NCBI GenBank assembly: GCA_018292915.2
Contig: JACVVK020000039.1
Coordinates: 1,250,001-1,314,000 of the forward strand
Direction: 5' to 3'
DNA from: Batillaria attramentaria
Lineage: Eukaryota > Mollusca > Gastropoda > Batillariidae
Length of the DNA: 64,000 nt
The notes under the pieces are model-generated. The model saw nothing but the letters and a program-made list of their open reading frames with translations. It was not told where the DNA came from and made no database searches. The first letter of the stretch is position 1; each line of letters starts with the position of its first letter. Made by a program: the position numbers and the translations under genes. This document shows positions 33,281-45,329 of this stretch, one piece after another.

Positions 33281-34171
33281 TCCTGGATTTCGGGAGTTTT
33301 GCCTGCAAGTTTAAAAGCCGGATTTCTCGGGTGTCACGTGCAGCCTGATGTGTAATAGAAATCCGATATCTGTGGCGTGTAGCAAAAGGAAGTGCTGCAA
33401 ATTGGAGAGTGTCCGGTATGTGATCTGACACGATGGTACATGCTGACACTGCTACTTCACAAGCGCGTCGCTACCTTCTAGGTTCGTCAGGCTCACTTGG
33501 TATAGTTCGCCAGCTAGGGGGAGCGAGTGAGTGAGTGAGTGAGTTTTTAGGGCTTAAAGCCGCGCGCAACTATACTGCGATTCAGTGTATGCCGCCCTTC
33601 GGATTAGTCAGCTCTCGCGATACTAGTTTCCGCGCTATTTCGTCGAAAGGCTCGTTACCGGAAAGCGAAACGGTTACAATTACAACAGATACTGTACACG
33701 CACATTTATGTTCACCATATGACGGAATCGTTTTAAGCCGGTTAGCCTTCACGTGTCTTCAACTCGCGAGACCCAAATCCAAGATACATTACACCCCGTC
33801 CCGCGCAGCTGCGGTACATTTGCTCCCCCCGCAAATGACTGGTCTACATTTGCACACCCTAGCAGGCGAACTATACCAGCTGAGCAGTCGGCTCCCATGC
33901 TATCGGCGCGAAAATCCCGGAGTCGCGGATTGAGCGGAGACAGGGCGCGGACAACGTGAATGACAGGCCGAAAGGAACAGCTGAATGAAAGCAAGACAGC
34001 TCATCATTCCATACAGCAGTCCGTTTCCGGCCTTGGTACAATTCAAACCGCCGCCATTTTTCTCCGCATTCCCGATTTTACTGGCTGGAGACTCAAGCGT
34101 ATCACGCAGAACGGTAACATCTCGACACCCCCTCCCTCCTCCCCAACCACTCATTTGTCATTGGAAAAAGA

Positions 34172-34262
34172 CCGGAAAATTGTGTTTTTGGCGGGGTTCG
34201 AACCGTCGGCTTTTCGGTCAAGCGTCCGACATTTTACCAGTTAAACCACCCCGCGGCTCCCC
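34172..34262 (-). mobile_element. tRNA-like SINE head
   Basis: In minus orientation: GCGGGGTGGTTTAACTGGTA (A-box side) and GACGGTTCGAACCCCGCC (B box). Spacing resembles a tRNA, but the arms do not pair well enough for a functional tRNA call. Confidence 0.5.
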
Positions 34263-34292
34263 GACTCTCCCGAGAAAAGAGACTCCCGCGCG

Positions 34293-34327
<35 letters not shown>

Positions 34328-34334
34328 GTTCAAT

Positions 34335-34540
34335 ACTGCGTACGCATAACAAGCCCTGAGTCATTCCTGCGTACGAAAAAAGCGCATGGAGTCATTTGTG
34401 CATAGGCAAAGAATGCCTGGGATTGAGCTTCAAACAGGACAAGCTGGGGGGGGGGGGGGAGAAGCAGTATTGCGTACGCAAAACATGTCAAGAGTTATTC
34501 CTGCGTGCTGAAGAAGCGTACGGAGCCATTCCTGCATATA
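34335..34540. repeat. 70-bp direct duplication with TGCGTACGCA palindrome
   Basis: 34335-34404 (TACTGCGTACGCATAACAAG...) and 34468-34539 (TATTGCGTACGCAAAACATG...) share GAGTCATTCCTGCGT and GCGCATGGAGTCATT-like parts in the same order. The spacer includes a G-run (34446-34459). Confidence 0.65.
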
Positions 34541-35099
34541 TGCGAAGATAGCAAGGGAGTTTTCGACAAGGCAGGACCATCTCGCGGGTTGTACACCGGC
34601 ACTAGCAAATTCCGATGCGAGATATTTTCACACGGACACGAAGAACCCTTGACTTCAGTATGGGTAAGGTCAACTGGGTACCAGGCTACACATGTCATTC
34701 ACTGGTCACTACACTGACACGCTGTCCGGTCACCGGCCCAGGAAGGGGGAGGGGGAAGGGATAGTGTATGTGTGTGCCGGGAAGGAAGTGGGTGGGGTGG
34801 TTGTGGGGGAAGGGGGAGGAAGGGGGGGGGGGGTTGGGGGGTACCAGGGGGTCACGGCGGGTCACATTCCTCCCAAGGGGCAAGAGGTCTTGAGGGAACA
34901 CACGGACCGACTTGCGCATTCGAAGCACGCATGCAGTCGGCTTGACGAGGGTACATTTCATATCCACCATACGTCCCCATGGCCATGTTGGCATTCCCTT
35001 TCTTCTCTCTCTCTCTCTCTCTCTCTTTTCTTCTTCTTCTTCACATTCCTGTAGATCTTTCGTCCTTTGTTCATATTATTGTAGATTAGCAATCCAAGT

Positions 35100-35300
35100 T
35101 GAAACATGGTATTTATGACCGTGGAAAAACTAAACATTATTGTCACTCTCACTGTCCTTTTCTCTTTGCGTTTCTTTTCACTGTTTATTAATTTTATTCT
35201 ACCTTGTATTAGTAGCACTAGCAATGCCGGGCAAGTATGTACATGACTATATATTCGTTCATTACCTCAACGGTTGGAAAATAAATTTCTTTCTCATGGG
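35100..35300 (+). mobile_element. 3' end of the LINE-like family seen at 1-225
   Basis: TATTAGTAGCACTAGCAATG...ACCTCAACGGTTGGAAAATA; it ends in a T-rich tail without the TTGATTC expansion. Confidence 0.45.
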
Positions 35301-35699
35301 TCCGTGCGTGGTTAGTCAACTCCACTCTGAAAAACATGCCTGTCTGTCGTCCATTTTGAATAATTGCTGGAGTTAGATGTAATGTGTCTTAGCATAGTGA
35401 GAGGACAGGGGAAATACCGGCGAACTGCTGATGAACCTAACTGATCGGCTCCCGAAAGAGGTGACTGAAATTTCAAGAAGCCATTTTGAGGGAAACGCTT
35501 TATTTATTTATTTATTTATTTATTGTGTGATTTTTCACTTTGACTAGCGTTCTCATTCAAGACACATGGTATACCACCCCGCAACCTCTAGATCCAATCA
35601 GTTTAAAGGGAATAATTCCATCTTTACTAAGCCAACTAATGTCAGTCATGGGACAGTTTCGCTCGTGAGACAAAATTGATTATTCATTTCTCATTCAGG

Positions 35700-35835
35700 C
35701 CGAAACGACCGTAACGCCATTTGTGGACAACTACATCTTACTGCTGTACACCAGTTGACTTTCTGTCTGAATCTCTCACAGCGGGATTGCCACAAGGACC
35801 CGTATTACACAAGGGTTGTAACATATGCATACAGT
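35700..35835 (+). mobile_element. possible LINE reverse-transcriptase fragment
   Basis: One frame reads SLTAGLPQGPVLH, close to the conserved GLPQGSVLSP motif of non-LTR reverse transcriptases. Flanking frames are broken. Confidence 0.35.
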
Positions 35836-36227
35836 CTTGCTTTCACCTGTTCACCACTGTCTTTCAAGGTTTTACTGCCTCATAGTTGAAAGCTGTCCAG
35901 TCTATGCTTTGGCTTGTAGTTCTTACCGGTGTTTTAATTTCACTTGTGCTTTGTTTTCTTGCTTCTGCTTTGTGTTTGGTCTTTGTTTTATTTCATAAAT
36001 TTTGTGCTTTGTCTATGCTGGTCCTTTTTTTTTTTCTTCTCACCTACGTTTTCTGTTCTTAATCTGGCGCGGCCTTAAGCCCTAAAAACTCACTCACTCA
36101 CTACCTGTTCTTAATGTTCTTTTTTTTTCAAACTTTACAAGTTGTTATTCGTCTAGTGTAAGTTGAGAGAATGCGCTGCTTTATGTTTCTTACGTTTTTG
36201 TTGTTGCTGTTGTTGTTGTTTTTAACT

Positions 36228-36300
36228 GTCCTAAGACTGTAGGGCACTAAGCTTGTTCCCAAGGGATAGGCGCCCTATTATTATTATTAATAGTAGTAGT
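36228..36300 (+). mobile_element. LINE-like 3' tail ending in ATT repeats
   Basis: CTGTAGGGCACTAAGCTTGT...ATAGGCGCCCTATTATTATT; a hairpin-like GGGC...GCCC end as in 46540-46614. Confidence 0.4.
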
Positions 36301-36667
36301 ATCATCATATCCGCTACGCTATAGTGGATACACGGTGCTTGATTTTCATAAATTCCAACTTGACACCTTGCGGGCTTGAAGAGGCATTAGTGTCATGACG
36401 CGTAACACATACATAATGACATGCAAATGAACCTGTTGCGGCACTTCCATGACGGATTGTTACTCACGTCTTTGCCTGCAGAATCATTTTCCACTTGAAG
36501 CTGAACTATCTTACTTTAGTAGTGTCGGTGAGTGCAAACGCTGTGATCCAGAAAGGAGCACATACACTCAATATTCATGAGCTGCATTAATATTCATGAG
36601 CTGAATTAAGGTTGGGGACCACCCTGGAAATGAAAGTAATGACGACCTCTTGAAATCAGGTGTAAAC

Positions 36668-37056
36668 ATATACTATATATTGGGCGCTTTACCAACTTCT
36701 TGAATTGGCTCAAGCACCGCGAGCTGAACCCAACACGCACGCTCACCTGAATCACACGCATACTCTCACACACTGGATATGAACACATTACAATCACGTG
36801 GTGCGAAGGGTCAGCTCAGCTATTTAAGTTTCCGAATGTAGAATTGCATTCATTTTCAAACATTAATTTGTGGGCTTAACATTTCCAAAGCAGAGAGGGG
36901 GGGGGGAGCCGGAGTACCCGGAGAGAACCCCCGACGATCGGCCCGAACGAACGGTGCCACGTACGAGAAGGATAAATTCTTCGCCCCGAGTGCGACTCGA
37001 ACCTGACCTCTCGCGTGGGTGGCGAGGTCTCTTAAACCATTAGACCACCGACCGGC
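36668..37056 (-). mobile_element. S2 SINE, full length
   Basis: Head at 36985-37056 and tail at 36680-36830 with CACGCTCACCTGAATCACAC. A plus-strand G-run (36896-36907) interrupts the body at the same place as in the other full copies. Confidence 0.85.
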
Positions 37057-37631
37057 CTGAACCAGCATGAGCACGTGCAGCAGGAGAAGAAAGATTTGCA
37101 AGTACAATGCTGCCGTCACATGACTACGGAAGACCTCACGAGCCTCTGCTCTTACAAACAGTATCTAGATTTCTTCCGATCACTTTCTCACGAAATTCTC
37201 CGCACAACTTGGTTGTGTTCCGCCATCGAATGCGCACGTGCAAGTAGCGGAAATTACAACGGCGGTCAAACCCACAGAATGTGAACTTGACACTGTGGGG
37301 AGGATTTTCGGCGTGTAATCTCTGAAATTAATAATTCACAGACGAACTAATGCAATCAGAAAAGCACGGATATATGGCCCCCTTGGTGCAAATAAAACAG
37401 ACGCTGATGGCGTATGCTTACAGAGACTGGTCAACCTGTGTGTATCAGTATCAAAAGGCGCTGGCATGTATTCCCGAATCATTCTTATAGCGGGCACGTT
37501 TAGCATCAAGATCAATTCAAAGCTGGCATCCTCATTGTCGAACGGTGCGCGCTTTGTTTGGCAAGACACCCCAAGACTTACGTTTGGTCGAATACTTTCA
37601 AAATGCTAAAACGGTCGGTGTGTCAGGACAT

Positions 37632-38466
37632 AAAGATCTAAGCTCCCAACAAAAAGCTTTCAGAAGTGCAAATACTTTTTACAGAGTCGACCGTGCAAGC
37701 ACAGTCAACTCTGTCACAGTTGCAGAGTTCACACAGTGTCCAGACACGACATAACCGTGCCGAAAAACTGCCCCTACTTCCTGTCGGGGTCCGTCCACGC
37801 TACTGTGCACATCCCCGTGCAACCCGGCTCATCATGTGAGCACGCCGCGGATATGTAAGTTTAGACGACTGAGCGATGTTGGACTGATATGGCGCAACCT
37901 ATGCTACTACCGGTATGTACACGTGTTTGAGAGCAATTTTGTTTTTTGCGTAAACATTTCAGCTCGCATACGAGCGACACTGACCAAATTCAAAAGTGAC
38001 ACGACTTGTATGGGAATAACTGCGGACAGTACTGACTCGGTCACGGGGCTGGGGGGAGGCTATTTTGGAGGGAACTCGTACAGGTCTATTTTTAGACGGT
38101 TAGGGTTAGGGTTAGGCTTAGGGTCAGGCTTAGGGATAGGGTTTGGTTAGGGTTTGAACGCGCTATCGGGCGTTTCCGGAATCCCGTGACCTCAGGGGAC
38201 GTCCGTCTAAAAATAGACCTGTACGTTCCCTCCATAATAGCCTTCACCTCACGGCTGCTGTGATGACCACTGCACGGAGATGTGCACAGTAACGTGGACG
38301 GACCCCGACAGGAAGTGGGGGCAGTTTTTCGGCACGGTTTTGTCGCGGTTTCTGGACACTGTGTGAACTCTGCAACTATGACAGAGTTGACTGTACTTGC
38401 ACGGTCGACTCTGTAACATTTTTCTTCACACTTCGGAAAGCTTTTTGTGGGGAGCATAGATCTTTA
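37632..38466. mobile_element. large foldback element with TTAGGG-like core
   Basis: Outer arms (37632-37823 and 38271-38466, about 190 bp) are inverted copies: AAAGATCTAAGCTCCC, GTCGACCGTGCAAGCACAGT and TCGGGGTCCGTCCACG are mirrored on the other side. Inner arms (38056-38099 and 38204-38246) are a second inverted pair (AGGTCTATTTTTAGACGG). The core 38098-38152 is a degenerate array of TTAGGG. No coding potential. One-arm relatives lie at 4990-5256 and 3725-3845. Confidence 0.8.
38098..38152 (+). repeat. interstitial telomere-like repeat
   Basis: GGTTAGGGTTAGGGTTAGGC continues with CTTAGGGTCAGG, TTAGGGATAGGG and TTGGTTAGGGTT. It is the loop of the foldback, not a chromosome end. Confidence 0.8.
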
Positions 38467-38815
38467 AAATGGTATATGATCTAAAAGAAGGAAGTGTGTG
38501 TAGCATTTAGTGAGTGCTGCGGATGCATTTTGCCGGCAGTGTCCGGGGAGGCATGATCCCCCGGATTTGTTTTTTAATTAGCCCAAAACCTGTGAAATGT
38601 GGCGCATTTTGGCATGGATTTTAAGTACTTCAGAAGGGGAACACATTCGTTTAAAGGAAAATAGTTCCAATTAGATCAAAATCTGTGCATTTTGGTATTT
38701 TATGTACTTCAGAGGAAGAAACACACTTCATTCTTTTTTTCCCCTGGAGACTGGAGGGGGAGGGGGACAATTTTTAGTCAAAGGTGGGAAATCCGCCGAA
38801 ATGTGTGTGTGTAAG
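38463..38815 (+). repeat. repeat family C, copy 3
   Basis: Directly continues from the right arm of the foldback: AATGGTATATGATCTAAAAG, GCGCATTTTGGCATGGATTT, GTACTTCAGAGGAAGAAACA and AAAGGTGGGAAATCCGCC. Confidence 0.65.
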
Positions 38816-39504
38816 GAGCTGAAAGGAGGCGCGGGAAGGGGGGGGGGGGATACAATGCACAGCACACGACGACGATACACCGGAAAGTAATACCAGTGAA
38901 CAGGGATGTTGCCATGATTTTTTTCTTTGGCGATTTAGCCGAAACAGCCATGAAAGTTTTGGCTTTTTACAGAAAGTTTCGGCTCTCTCTGCCGAAGCAG
39001 TTTCACAAGTTTTTCGACTAGATTCCCTACTGTTACGTGCTCCCTCCACCTCCATGAATTAAAGATGTTCGTACATATCCCCACCGAAAGTTGCGTTTTC
39101 TTGGAAATTAGTCCAGCCAGCACAGGAATCTCGCAGAAACGGACATAATCGAGCCGATTCACTCGTGAAAACTTCGGCTCGGCCAGCTGACATGACAGAC
39201 AGATTATCGACTTTTTCAACAAAAAAAATTCGGCTTTTAGCCGCGATCCGACCCCAAACGACATCCCTGAGTGAATAAATATGCATTGTTTTACGGATCA
39301 CAGTCCCTGCGTCACAAGTCTCAGACACGAATTGGTATACACACACTGCCCACTGATACTACAGCACTACCAGCGGCTTGCCTCATCTGCATAATTTTCC
39401 ATTACTCCATTTTCTTTTTTTCATTATTTTCTTGTCATAGCGGAAACACCCTGCATCTCTCTGGCAAGATGGGGACGCGCCTTGTGGGTCGTGTTTCTAT
39501 TAGT

Positions 39505-39540
39505 CATGCTCCCCCCCCCCCCCCCCCCCGTTTTATTGGC

Positions 39541-39611
<71 letters not shown>
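39505..39611. repeat. C-run and (TG)n
   Basis: C19 at about 39511-39529 and (TG)n at 39543-39611. Confidence 0.9.
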
Positions 39612-39613
<2 letters not shown>

Positions 39614-40172
39614 GGCCTATGATTGCTGCTTCAGTTTTTTGGGTTGTATTATGTCTGCGAATGACTGTAAGGGTGACCTATAGTACTGTTTTGTTGTCTG
39701 TTCCTGTATGCCATTGCAACCACCACCTCTCAAACAAAACAAAACTCAAACAAACAAACAAACAAACAACCCCAATTAAAAAAAACAAAAAAACAAACCA
39801 ACCAAAACTGACAAAAAACCCCAACAAACAACAACAACAAAACATCACAACAACAAAACCCCAAATACAAGCAAATAAACCCCTTGGCGCTCTAACAAAG
39901 AAGTAAAAAAATATATATAAAAAAAGACACTATTTTTTTCTATTTCCTATAAATGAAAAACTGAAAAAAAAACCCGAAGTCGGTGACTGATGAATGAGTG
40001 AGTGAGTTTTTTTGGCTTAAAGCCGCGCAAGCCACAAAGACTAATTCGCGGCTGCGGTGACTGACGAATCGCGGTCAAGGTAATGAGCTTCTTAAAATAA
40101 GATCTAACTTACGAGTGTCAAGTATCATTAAATCATGAATGGTGTGGGTTTTACCAGTACCGGTAATGCAAT

Positions 40173-40250
40173 CGTTCGTGTAATCCACATAGTTTGTGGA
40201 ATCCATTTCGTTTGTGGAGTCCATATATCGTTTGTGGAATCCACATTGTT
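40173..40250. repeat. short tandem repeat GTTTGTGGAATCCA, about four units
   Basis: TCGTGTAATCCACATAGTTTGTGGAATCCATTTCGTTTGTGG and further variants, unit 16-20 bp. Confidence 0.8.
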
Positions 40251-41052
40251 TCCGCAGAGCCTCGGTTCCCCACCGGAAGTACAAAGAGCACACGACATGC
40301 TGTATCGTACGGAACCCACCCCCCAGTAGAACAGTACCATACGCCATTTTTAGTTTCCCGCCGTAAGGTGGCTCGCACACACGGCGCATTGAAAAGAAAG
40401 AGAGGAAAAAAATCGATTGTATGTCAAGTAAGCCCTGTCTGCGTTTGAACAGGGTTGCACTGGCTACTCAGACACCGACAATTAGGGTATTTGTGTGAGA
40501 GAAAGGGGGGGGGGGATACTGGAGGGTATAGTGTCGTAACCATGGTAAAATGGTGGCATTAGCCCCTTCAATTTAAAAAAAAAAAATCTGTGTACCGTAT
40601 AGGTACAAGTATTCGACAGTGACCGTTCTGGTGACTGGGTACGGAGCGTATCTTATCGCGAGCGACACCGTACATGGATTTCGAAATTCCGTAAGATCCA
40701 TGACTACTAAAAATCCCTTCACTTAAAGGGGCTGTTGCTACCATTTAACAACTGTCGTAGACTGCTCGTGCAAAGTGTAAACAACGTTGTGCCGCACTCG
40801 GAGCTGTACTAATCATCAAAATAGAGTGTTTCAAGCATACATCGAGGCGTACTCACGACCAAAACTGTTCCAAAACGTAAGTTGGCTTAGAAAAGAGGGA
40901 ACTGGTCCGTTTGCCCCCCCCCCCCCCACACTCCACCACCACCCCCCCCCCCCCAAAAAAAAAAAAATCAAAAAAAAAATCGGCGTACCGTTTTGCCGAA
41001 ACCACGCACATTATGAAATGATTATGACGCCAAAATATGATAATGATCTCAC

Positions 41053-41168
41053 CTGGTGCACAAACACGTCCTGGCCGCCATCATCGGGCGTGATGAAACC
41101 CCAACCTTTGGCCACATTGAACCACTTGCAGAATCCGCGCCGCCGGCCCGCGCCCCCGCCTCCTCCAC
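41053..41168 (-). CDS. lin-28: lin-28, exon with first half of cold-shock domain
   Basis: Acceptor TTTGTTGTGTTCAG is followed by GTGGAGGAGG; the donor is GTGCACCAG/GTGAGATC. The exon is 116 nt: two bases finishing a codon (probably Gly), then 38 codons ending in phase 0. The protein is a Gly-rich run and an RRR cluster, then [20 protein letters not shown] and GQDVFVHQ. The RNP1-type motif KGWGFI and RNP2-type motif VFVHQ are the nucleic-acid-binding strands of cold-shock domains. The [10 protein letters not shown]...DGGQ form is characteristic of invertebrate Lin-28 rather than Y-box proteins. The preceding exon must end with one base of a codon (phase 1). No start codon lies in this exon, so the N-terminus is elsewhere. 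Confidence 0.97.
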
Positions 41169-41330
41169 CTGAACACAACAAAATGCAGGACGTATTAGTG
41201 GTACTCAACGCCGGAATGTACGCAAGGACTACAACAAGTCAAGGTATTACTATACAGCGCTAGAGAACATGGTGCTATTTTCTGATCGATCGCCAAATGA
41301 CGTTACGATTGCAAAGCGCACACCGGGACA

Positions 41331-41505
41331 TGGGTGGGTGGGTGTTTGGGAGTTAAACATTCGTTTCTACCATGTATGGGTGATATCAAAGGCGGGGCGA
41401 CGAGAAAAAGCCCAGCACAAATATTTGGCCCAAGCCGGGATTCGAACTCACGATCCGTGCACTGAAAGCCCAACGCGTTACCGATCGGCTATACCGGCTA
41501 TGACG
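41331..41505 (-). mobile_element. S1 SINE, full length
   Basis: GGTGATATCAAAGGCGGGGC body, GGGATTCGAACTCACGATCC B-box region and a diverged A-box end (GTTACCGATCGGCTATACC). Confidence 0.8.
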
Positions 41506-41562
41506 GCTATCCCTGCACATCGGGCCAGAACAACTCCAAGCAAAGCAAAGCAACTCACAAAA

Positions 41563-41572
<10 letters not shown>

Positions 41573-41614
<42 letters not shown>

Positions 41615-41695
41615 GTTGTTGTTCTTAATAGTAATGCACAAACTGCGGCAATGGCAAGTTAGAAAACTGACCTTCATGTTAAAACTTCTGCTACG

Positions 41696-41747
<52 letters not shown>

Positions 41748-41748
41748 G

Positions 41749-41781
<33 letters not shown>
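41573..41781. repeat. (TC)n and (TATC)n tracts
   Basis: (TC)n at 41573-41610 and (TCTA)n at 41697-41781 with one TGTA interruption. Confidence 0.95.
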
Positions 41782-41782
<1 letters not shown>

Positions 41783-42263
41783 GATCTAATCTCTCCCCCC
41801 CCCCCCTCTCTCTCTTTCTTTAACTGCAAAAAAAAAAAAAAAATGAACCGGGAAAATATTTATCATTCTCATCACTGCATCCAGAAAAGTCTCATCAAAA
41901 AGAGAATTAAAACCCCGGGAAAATTGAAGTTCTACATAGTATACATGTATACCTTCCGTCATCTAGGGGATAAAAAGGGTTACACGCCCATCAAACGCAT
42001 TTGATGAACAACATCAATAACATGCAAGAGAAAACGGACAAAACACAACGATTACATCGGCGTCTAAATGGCTGTAAATGAATATCTGTGTCAAGACTAC
42101 TAATGACGACTGCCCTCGCTAAACCGGACACCGACCGAACAATGCAACGACTGCTAATGACGCAAACTGAACCGGTTCCCAATCACAAGGCATGATGGGT
42201 AACAGTGAAACAGATCCACCATAGCCCAAGGTAAAGCACACTGATGACCTATCCGCGTACACG

Positions 42264-42595
42264 GGCTGTAGTCAAAAAGGTCGGGAGTGTTTCCAGTGCT
42301 GCTCCGCTTCAAAAGTGTCGACGATGATTGCCCTCACACAATGTCTGACAAATGAGCATGTACACGTGTTTGCATTGTAGGAACTGACGCGTTAGTCGAA
42401 ATTGTCGTCTGCATCGTCTGCCACTTTCTCAGTTTCATGCCGACAGACCCAGTTATGTTGGAAAAACTTGGTGCTACTCAAATCTGAAACTAGAAACACT
42501 CGGCGCTGCTGTTTGGAAACACTTTTGTCAAAGCGGTGCTACCTCTGAAGCGGAGTAGCATCATTAATACTACCCTCACTTTTGACTACACCCGT
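42264..42595. mobile_element. MITE-like element, family M, copy 2
   Basis: Left GGGCTGTAGTCAAAAAGG...CAGTGCTGCTCCGCTTC; right CTGAAGCGGAGTAGCATC...ACTTTTGACTACACCC. The ends are imperfect inverted repeats and match copy 1. A further end-like block (TTTCCAGTGCTGCTCCG) is at 46219. Confidence 0.6.
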
Positions 42596-44555
42596 CCATC
42601 TACCTGTTCGTGATTCGTCTAGTATCAGCGTTGCGTGGTCGGCTTGCTTGTGCAGACCGATAATTATTTCTTTTCGGGTGCAAACGCTCGCCGACGTAGG
42701 CTGCAATAACGATGCAAGGAAAGCGCTAAGTATTAGTTTTAAGTGTGATTCGATACCGAATCAGATCCGACGCCAACGTAAGGGAGCTTATTATGGATAT
42801 CCCCTATCCATCTTCACTAAGCCTAGTCTCTCCAGTTTTTCGCGTTTTCTTTTCAAGTGTCTTTTATCCAATTTTTTTTCAATGTTGTTTTAAAGAACGT
42901 CGCAGTACTGTTCCATCACCGTGGCAACAACGACTATCTGACTGCCACGATCGGATCCCCTGGGAAAGATAGCATCGTCTGATACTTGGTAAGTAGCACA
43001 GTCACTTTCAGAAGGTGTGACATAAAAACGTATTGGCGGCTCAAGCGACGCAGCCGAGACACGCATCAGAGCATTAACATACCGTCAGACAAGGGTAAAG
43101 AAAAAAAAAAGAAAAAAAAAGAGAGAAGTCCACAGAGCTTCTGGGTTAAAACTTGTGTTCATACATTGACTCTGTGGCCTTCTGAATCTTACTATTCTTA
43201 TAACTTTACTTGAACGATACTCTTGCAAACAAAATTCTCCAACATATTCCCGCTCCCTCCAGTTTGTGTTTTGCATACTTGACTCTTACTCTTAGTCACG
43301 TTGTCACAAACTTTTGCAATACGTTTCTGTCTCAAACCGCTCTCCCCCCCCCCCTTCCAGTTTAGATCTCAACTATGTGAATTTTACTTCCACACGAAAT
43401 TCTGCAACACGTTCCCTCACATTAACCCCCCCCCCCCCCCAACAAACAAAAGAAGAAAATGGATAGCAACAAATACATGTACCAACTGAAACACCCGATT
43501 CAGCCCATGCAGTCATAGAGTCCTGCAGGTTTCTTTAAAGCTGAAATAAGTACACGGGCACAAGTGCTGTTGGCTTCGTCTTTCACAAATAAAGCACACG
43601 TGAATATATAATATATATGCATGCGCATTATACAGACCTGGGGCCAAACATGTGATAATTTCAATTATCTCCGGCTGCGAGTGTGCTCCATTCTTGTGGT
43701 CAAAGTGCGGAAACATGCCCAGCTCCGTAAGCAAGATTCAATGGCAGAACACTCCATGACACAAAACCTATACCAGTCAACACTCCGGTTCTATTTTGTA
43801 ACGCACTCGTCTCCTGCCACACAACTGCGTCATGGTTATCAGACTTTCGCACTGCACCCAGTTCTTGTGCTTAACTAGCTAATTGTAGACGGTGCTACAA
43901 CGACCAAAAAAATCACAATGTGAAGTATAATCCCTGCTTCCCTGCTTCCGACAGTCTTTGTGCTGATGGTCCAGCCATTCACACCTAGCAGACGGCGCGT
44001 CAGTGTTCAAGAAGTCAGCTTGCACTCCACCTAACAACTTAGTAACCATCCGCAGACACCAATATATCTCTGGACATCTTTTCAAAGCTCAAGGATAACC
44101 GCATAAATTATGATAATATCTAATCACACACAACCTGCAAATGCAGCCAGCGGCGGCGCTGCAGCAATGTCCAATCGCCTTGCAAGACGTGAATATTCCT
44201 GCGCTCAAAGAACCAACCAATTGCAAAATGTGGACATCTCGCATGGCGCGTGTGCACGCGGCTTATCACAGTCGATGCAACGTGCAGATGGTAGAGTGCC
44301 AAACTGGTCAACCTCCGCTAAATGCCGTACTGCACGGGTACTTGTTTCCCCCCCCGAATCTGTCTACTGAGCCCAGGCAATCACGTATCAACCGCGAACA
44401 TGCCGCACAACACAGACAATCCCAGACCTGAGTGTGGTGCCCCTCAGCTTATGTACACAGTTTGACGACCACATTTTAAATGTCTTCGCTTTACGACACA
44501 CGTATAGATCTGCGCAACACCGACAAAATAGCTGTGCTGTGGACTGCAACACTAC

Positions 44556-44688
44556 CGCTGGTGCTAGAGGATTCGTAAGACAGGGGAGGGTGAAGTGCTA
44601 GCCTCATGGAATGGTCGGGGACGGAGTCGGAGGCAAAACGTATAACCGGGGACCGCCGCGCCATGTCTAGTCTTGACATGCCGGCCAT
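44556..44688 (-). CDS. candidate first coding exon of lin-28
   Basis: An ATG in good context (AATATGG) opens a frame that could end at AGCG/GTAGTG. This gives 44 codons plus one base, the phase needed to join the cold-shock exon at 41168 (G + GT = Gly, continuing a Gly run). The peptide starts MAGMSRLDMARRSPVIRF and is Ser-rich at the end. The spliced protein would be about 222 residues, within the range of animal Lin28 proteins (roughly 195-250). Against it: the donor is weak, the N-terminus is not acidic as in many relatives, and N-termini of this family are not conserved enough to recognise. A first exon farther upstream or beyond the window is equally possible. Confidence 0.2.
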
Positions 44689-44880
44689 ATTGATTTTAAA
44701 AATCGATAGACTGTGTACAGACTTTCACATACCGCCTGCCTGTCTGTCTGCCCTCTCTCTTTCTCTCCCTCGCCCCACACCACGCGCGTGCCACGTCTAG
44801 AAGGAAATGGTCGTTCAAGGTACTCCCCGGTACACCTCTCTCTCGCTCCCTCATCCCCCCCCTCACACCCCCCCCCCCTC

Positions 44881-45086
<206 letters not shown>

Positions 45087-45329
45087 CTGGCTAGAACATC
45101 AGGCGATGTAGAGCTCGATCTGTAATATTTTACTACGGTTTGTCTTAGAAAAGAAAGGTCAATGTCTGAATTGTGGGTCCAGTTCACGACTTTTATTCTC
45201 ACCTTACGGACAAGGACGGCCAGAACACGCGCCGGCGCGCGGTGTGCAAGTGCAACAGAACAATCACACATTATGCATGATAGGAACTATTATGTTCAGT
45301 GCAATCAGGCATCTTCTATAAGTAGAGTA

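Larger units (their letters stand above)
26474..41052 (-). other. lin-28: lin-28 intron splitting the cold-shock domain
   Basis: Intron of 14.6 kb with GTGAGA donor and TTGCAG acceptor. It contains the candidate cassette exon (27173-27247), S1 SINEs (27613-27786, 29829-29998), a full S2 SINE (36668-37056), LINE 3' relics (31180-31655, 35100-35300), MITEs, a large foldback (37632-38466) and several CA/GT microsatellites. 39612-40130 shows only AC-rich and AT-rich simple sequence. 38820-39270 and 40260-40900 show no recognisable feature. Confidence 0.9.

Noticed and set aside
38098..38152. Chromosome end
   Set aside because: The TTAGGG-like array is short, degenerate and enclosed by inverted repeats with ordinary sequence on both sides.
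45203..45271. ATG frame ending at CGTAAG/GTGAGA as lin-28 exon 1
   Set aside because: Ends in phase 0 whereas the cold-shock exon needs phase 1; the phase-1 frame has TAA immediately before the donor.
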